Positions 5,361 to 5,387 of a stretch of DNA of 5,387 bases are shown piece by piece. Below the pieces are notes generated by a model. That model was not told where the DNA came from, searched no databases, and worked only from the letters and a program-made list of their open reading frames with translations. Made by a program: the position numbers and the translations under genes. This DNA is from Acidobacteriaceae bacterium (GTDB lineage Bacteria > Acidobacteriota > Terriglobia > Terriglobales > Acidobacteriaceae), in NCBI GenBank assembly GCA_003165855.1, contig PMXH01000582.1, forward strand, positions 2,872-8,258, in the 5' to 3' direction. Positions within the stretch are counted from its first letter, which is position 1, and each line of letters begins with the position of its first letter.

Positions 5361-5387
5361 GGTATGCCTTCAGGCATACCGAAAGCG
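5350..5387. repeat. Two-hairpin intergenic repeat, copy 3 (cut by the window end)
   Basis: The leader GATTCGTATCAGG (5350-5362) is identical to 4720-4732. It runs into hairpin 1, GGTATGCCTTCAGGCATACC (5361-5380), a perfect 8-bp stem with loop TTCA. CGAAAGCG follows, in the place of CGTAAG of the other copies. The second hairpin would lie beyond the window. Confidence 0.65.

Overview
The window is GC-rich and every supported gene lies on the + strand. It looks like a chromosomal segment of an acidobacterium (Acidobacteriota, Terriglobia-like). The clues are a TonB-dependent receptor with an N-terminal carboxypeptidase-regulatory-like domain, a strong preference for C at third codon positions, and small intergenic palindromes of the GGGGCTTTAGCCCC kind. 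This placement is an inference from style and families, not a database match.

Layout. Bases 1-156 hold the C-terminal end of a DUF962/Mpo1-like membrane protein. A 204-bp spacer carries a two-hairpin intergenic repeat. It is followed by a four-helix DoxX-family membrane protein (361-747), a spacer with a long-range inverted repeat and a possible promoter, and a small secreted Cys/His-rich protein of unknown function (910-1266). Next come a 772-residue TonB-dependent outer-membrane receptor (1371-3689) and a probable lipoprotein fusing a CusF-like copper-binding domain to a SCO1/SenC domain (3749-4666). A second two-hairpin repeat then precedes a single-domain VKOR-family disulfide oxidoreductase (4815-5237). 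The last 150 bases are non-coding: a strong hairpin, a 13-bp tandem repeat (three units) and the start of a third copy of the repeat. No gene-free stretch exceeds 300 bp.

How the genes may work together. Seen directly: a SCO protein with Cys, Cys and His ligands plus a Met-rich copper site, a secreted protein with CCxHxCC and HxCC motifs, a TonB-dependent receptor, and VKOR and DoxX membrane proteins. Inference: these form an envelope module for metal (probably copper) capture, delivery to a cuproenzyme such as cytochrome oxidase, and thiol redox control. The 104- and 59-bp gaps from the Cys-rich gene to the SCO gene allow one transcription unit. VKOR and DoxX are set apart by repeats and may be transcribed separately.

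The most interesting points are the uncharacterised Cys/His-rich protein beside a TonB receptor and SCO fusion, and the composite repeat. Its first hairpin keeps a TTNA loop while the stem sequence changes with base pairing largely preserved.
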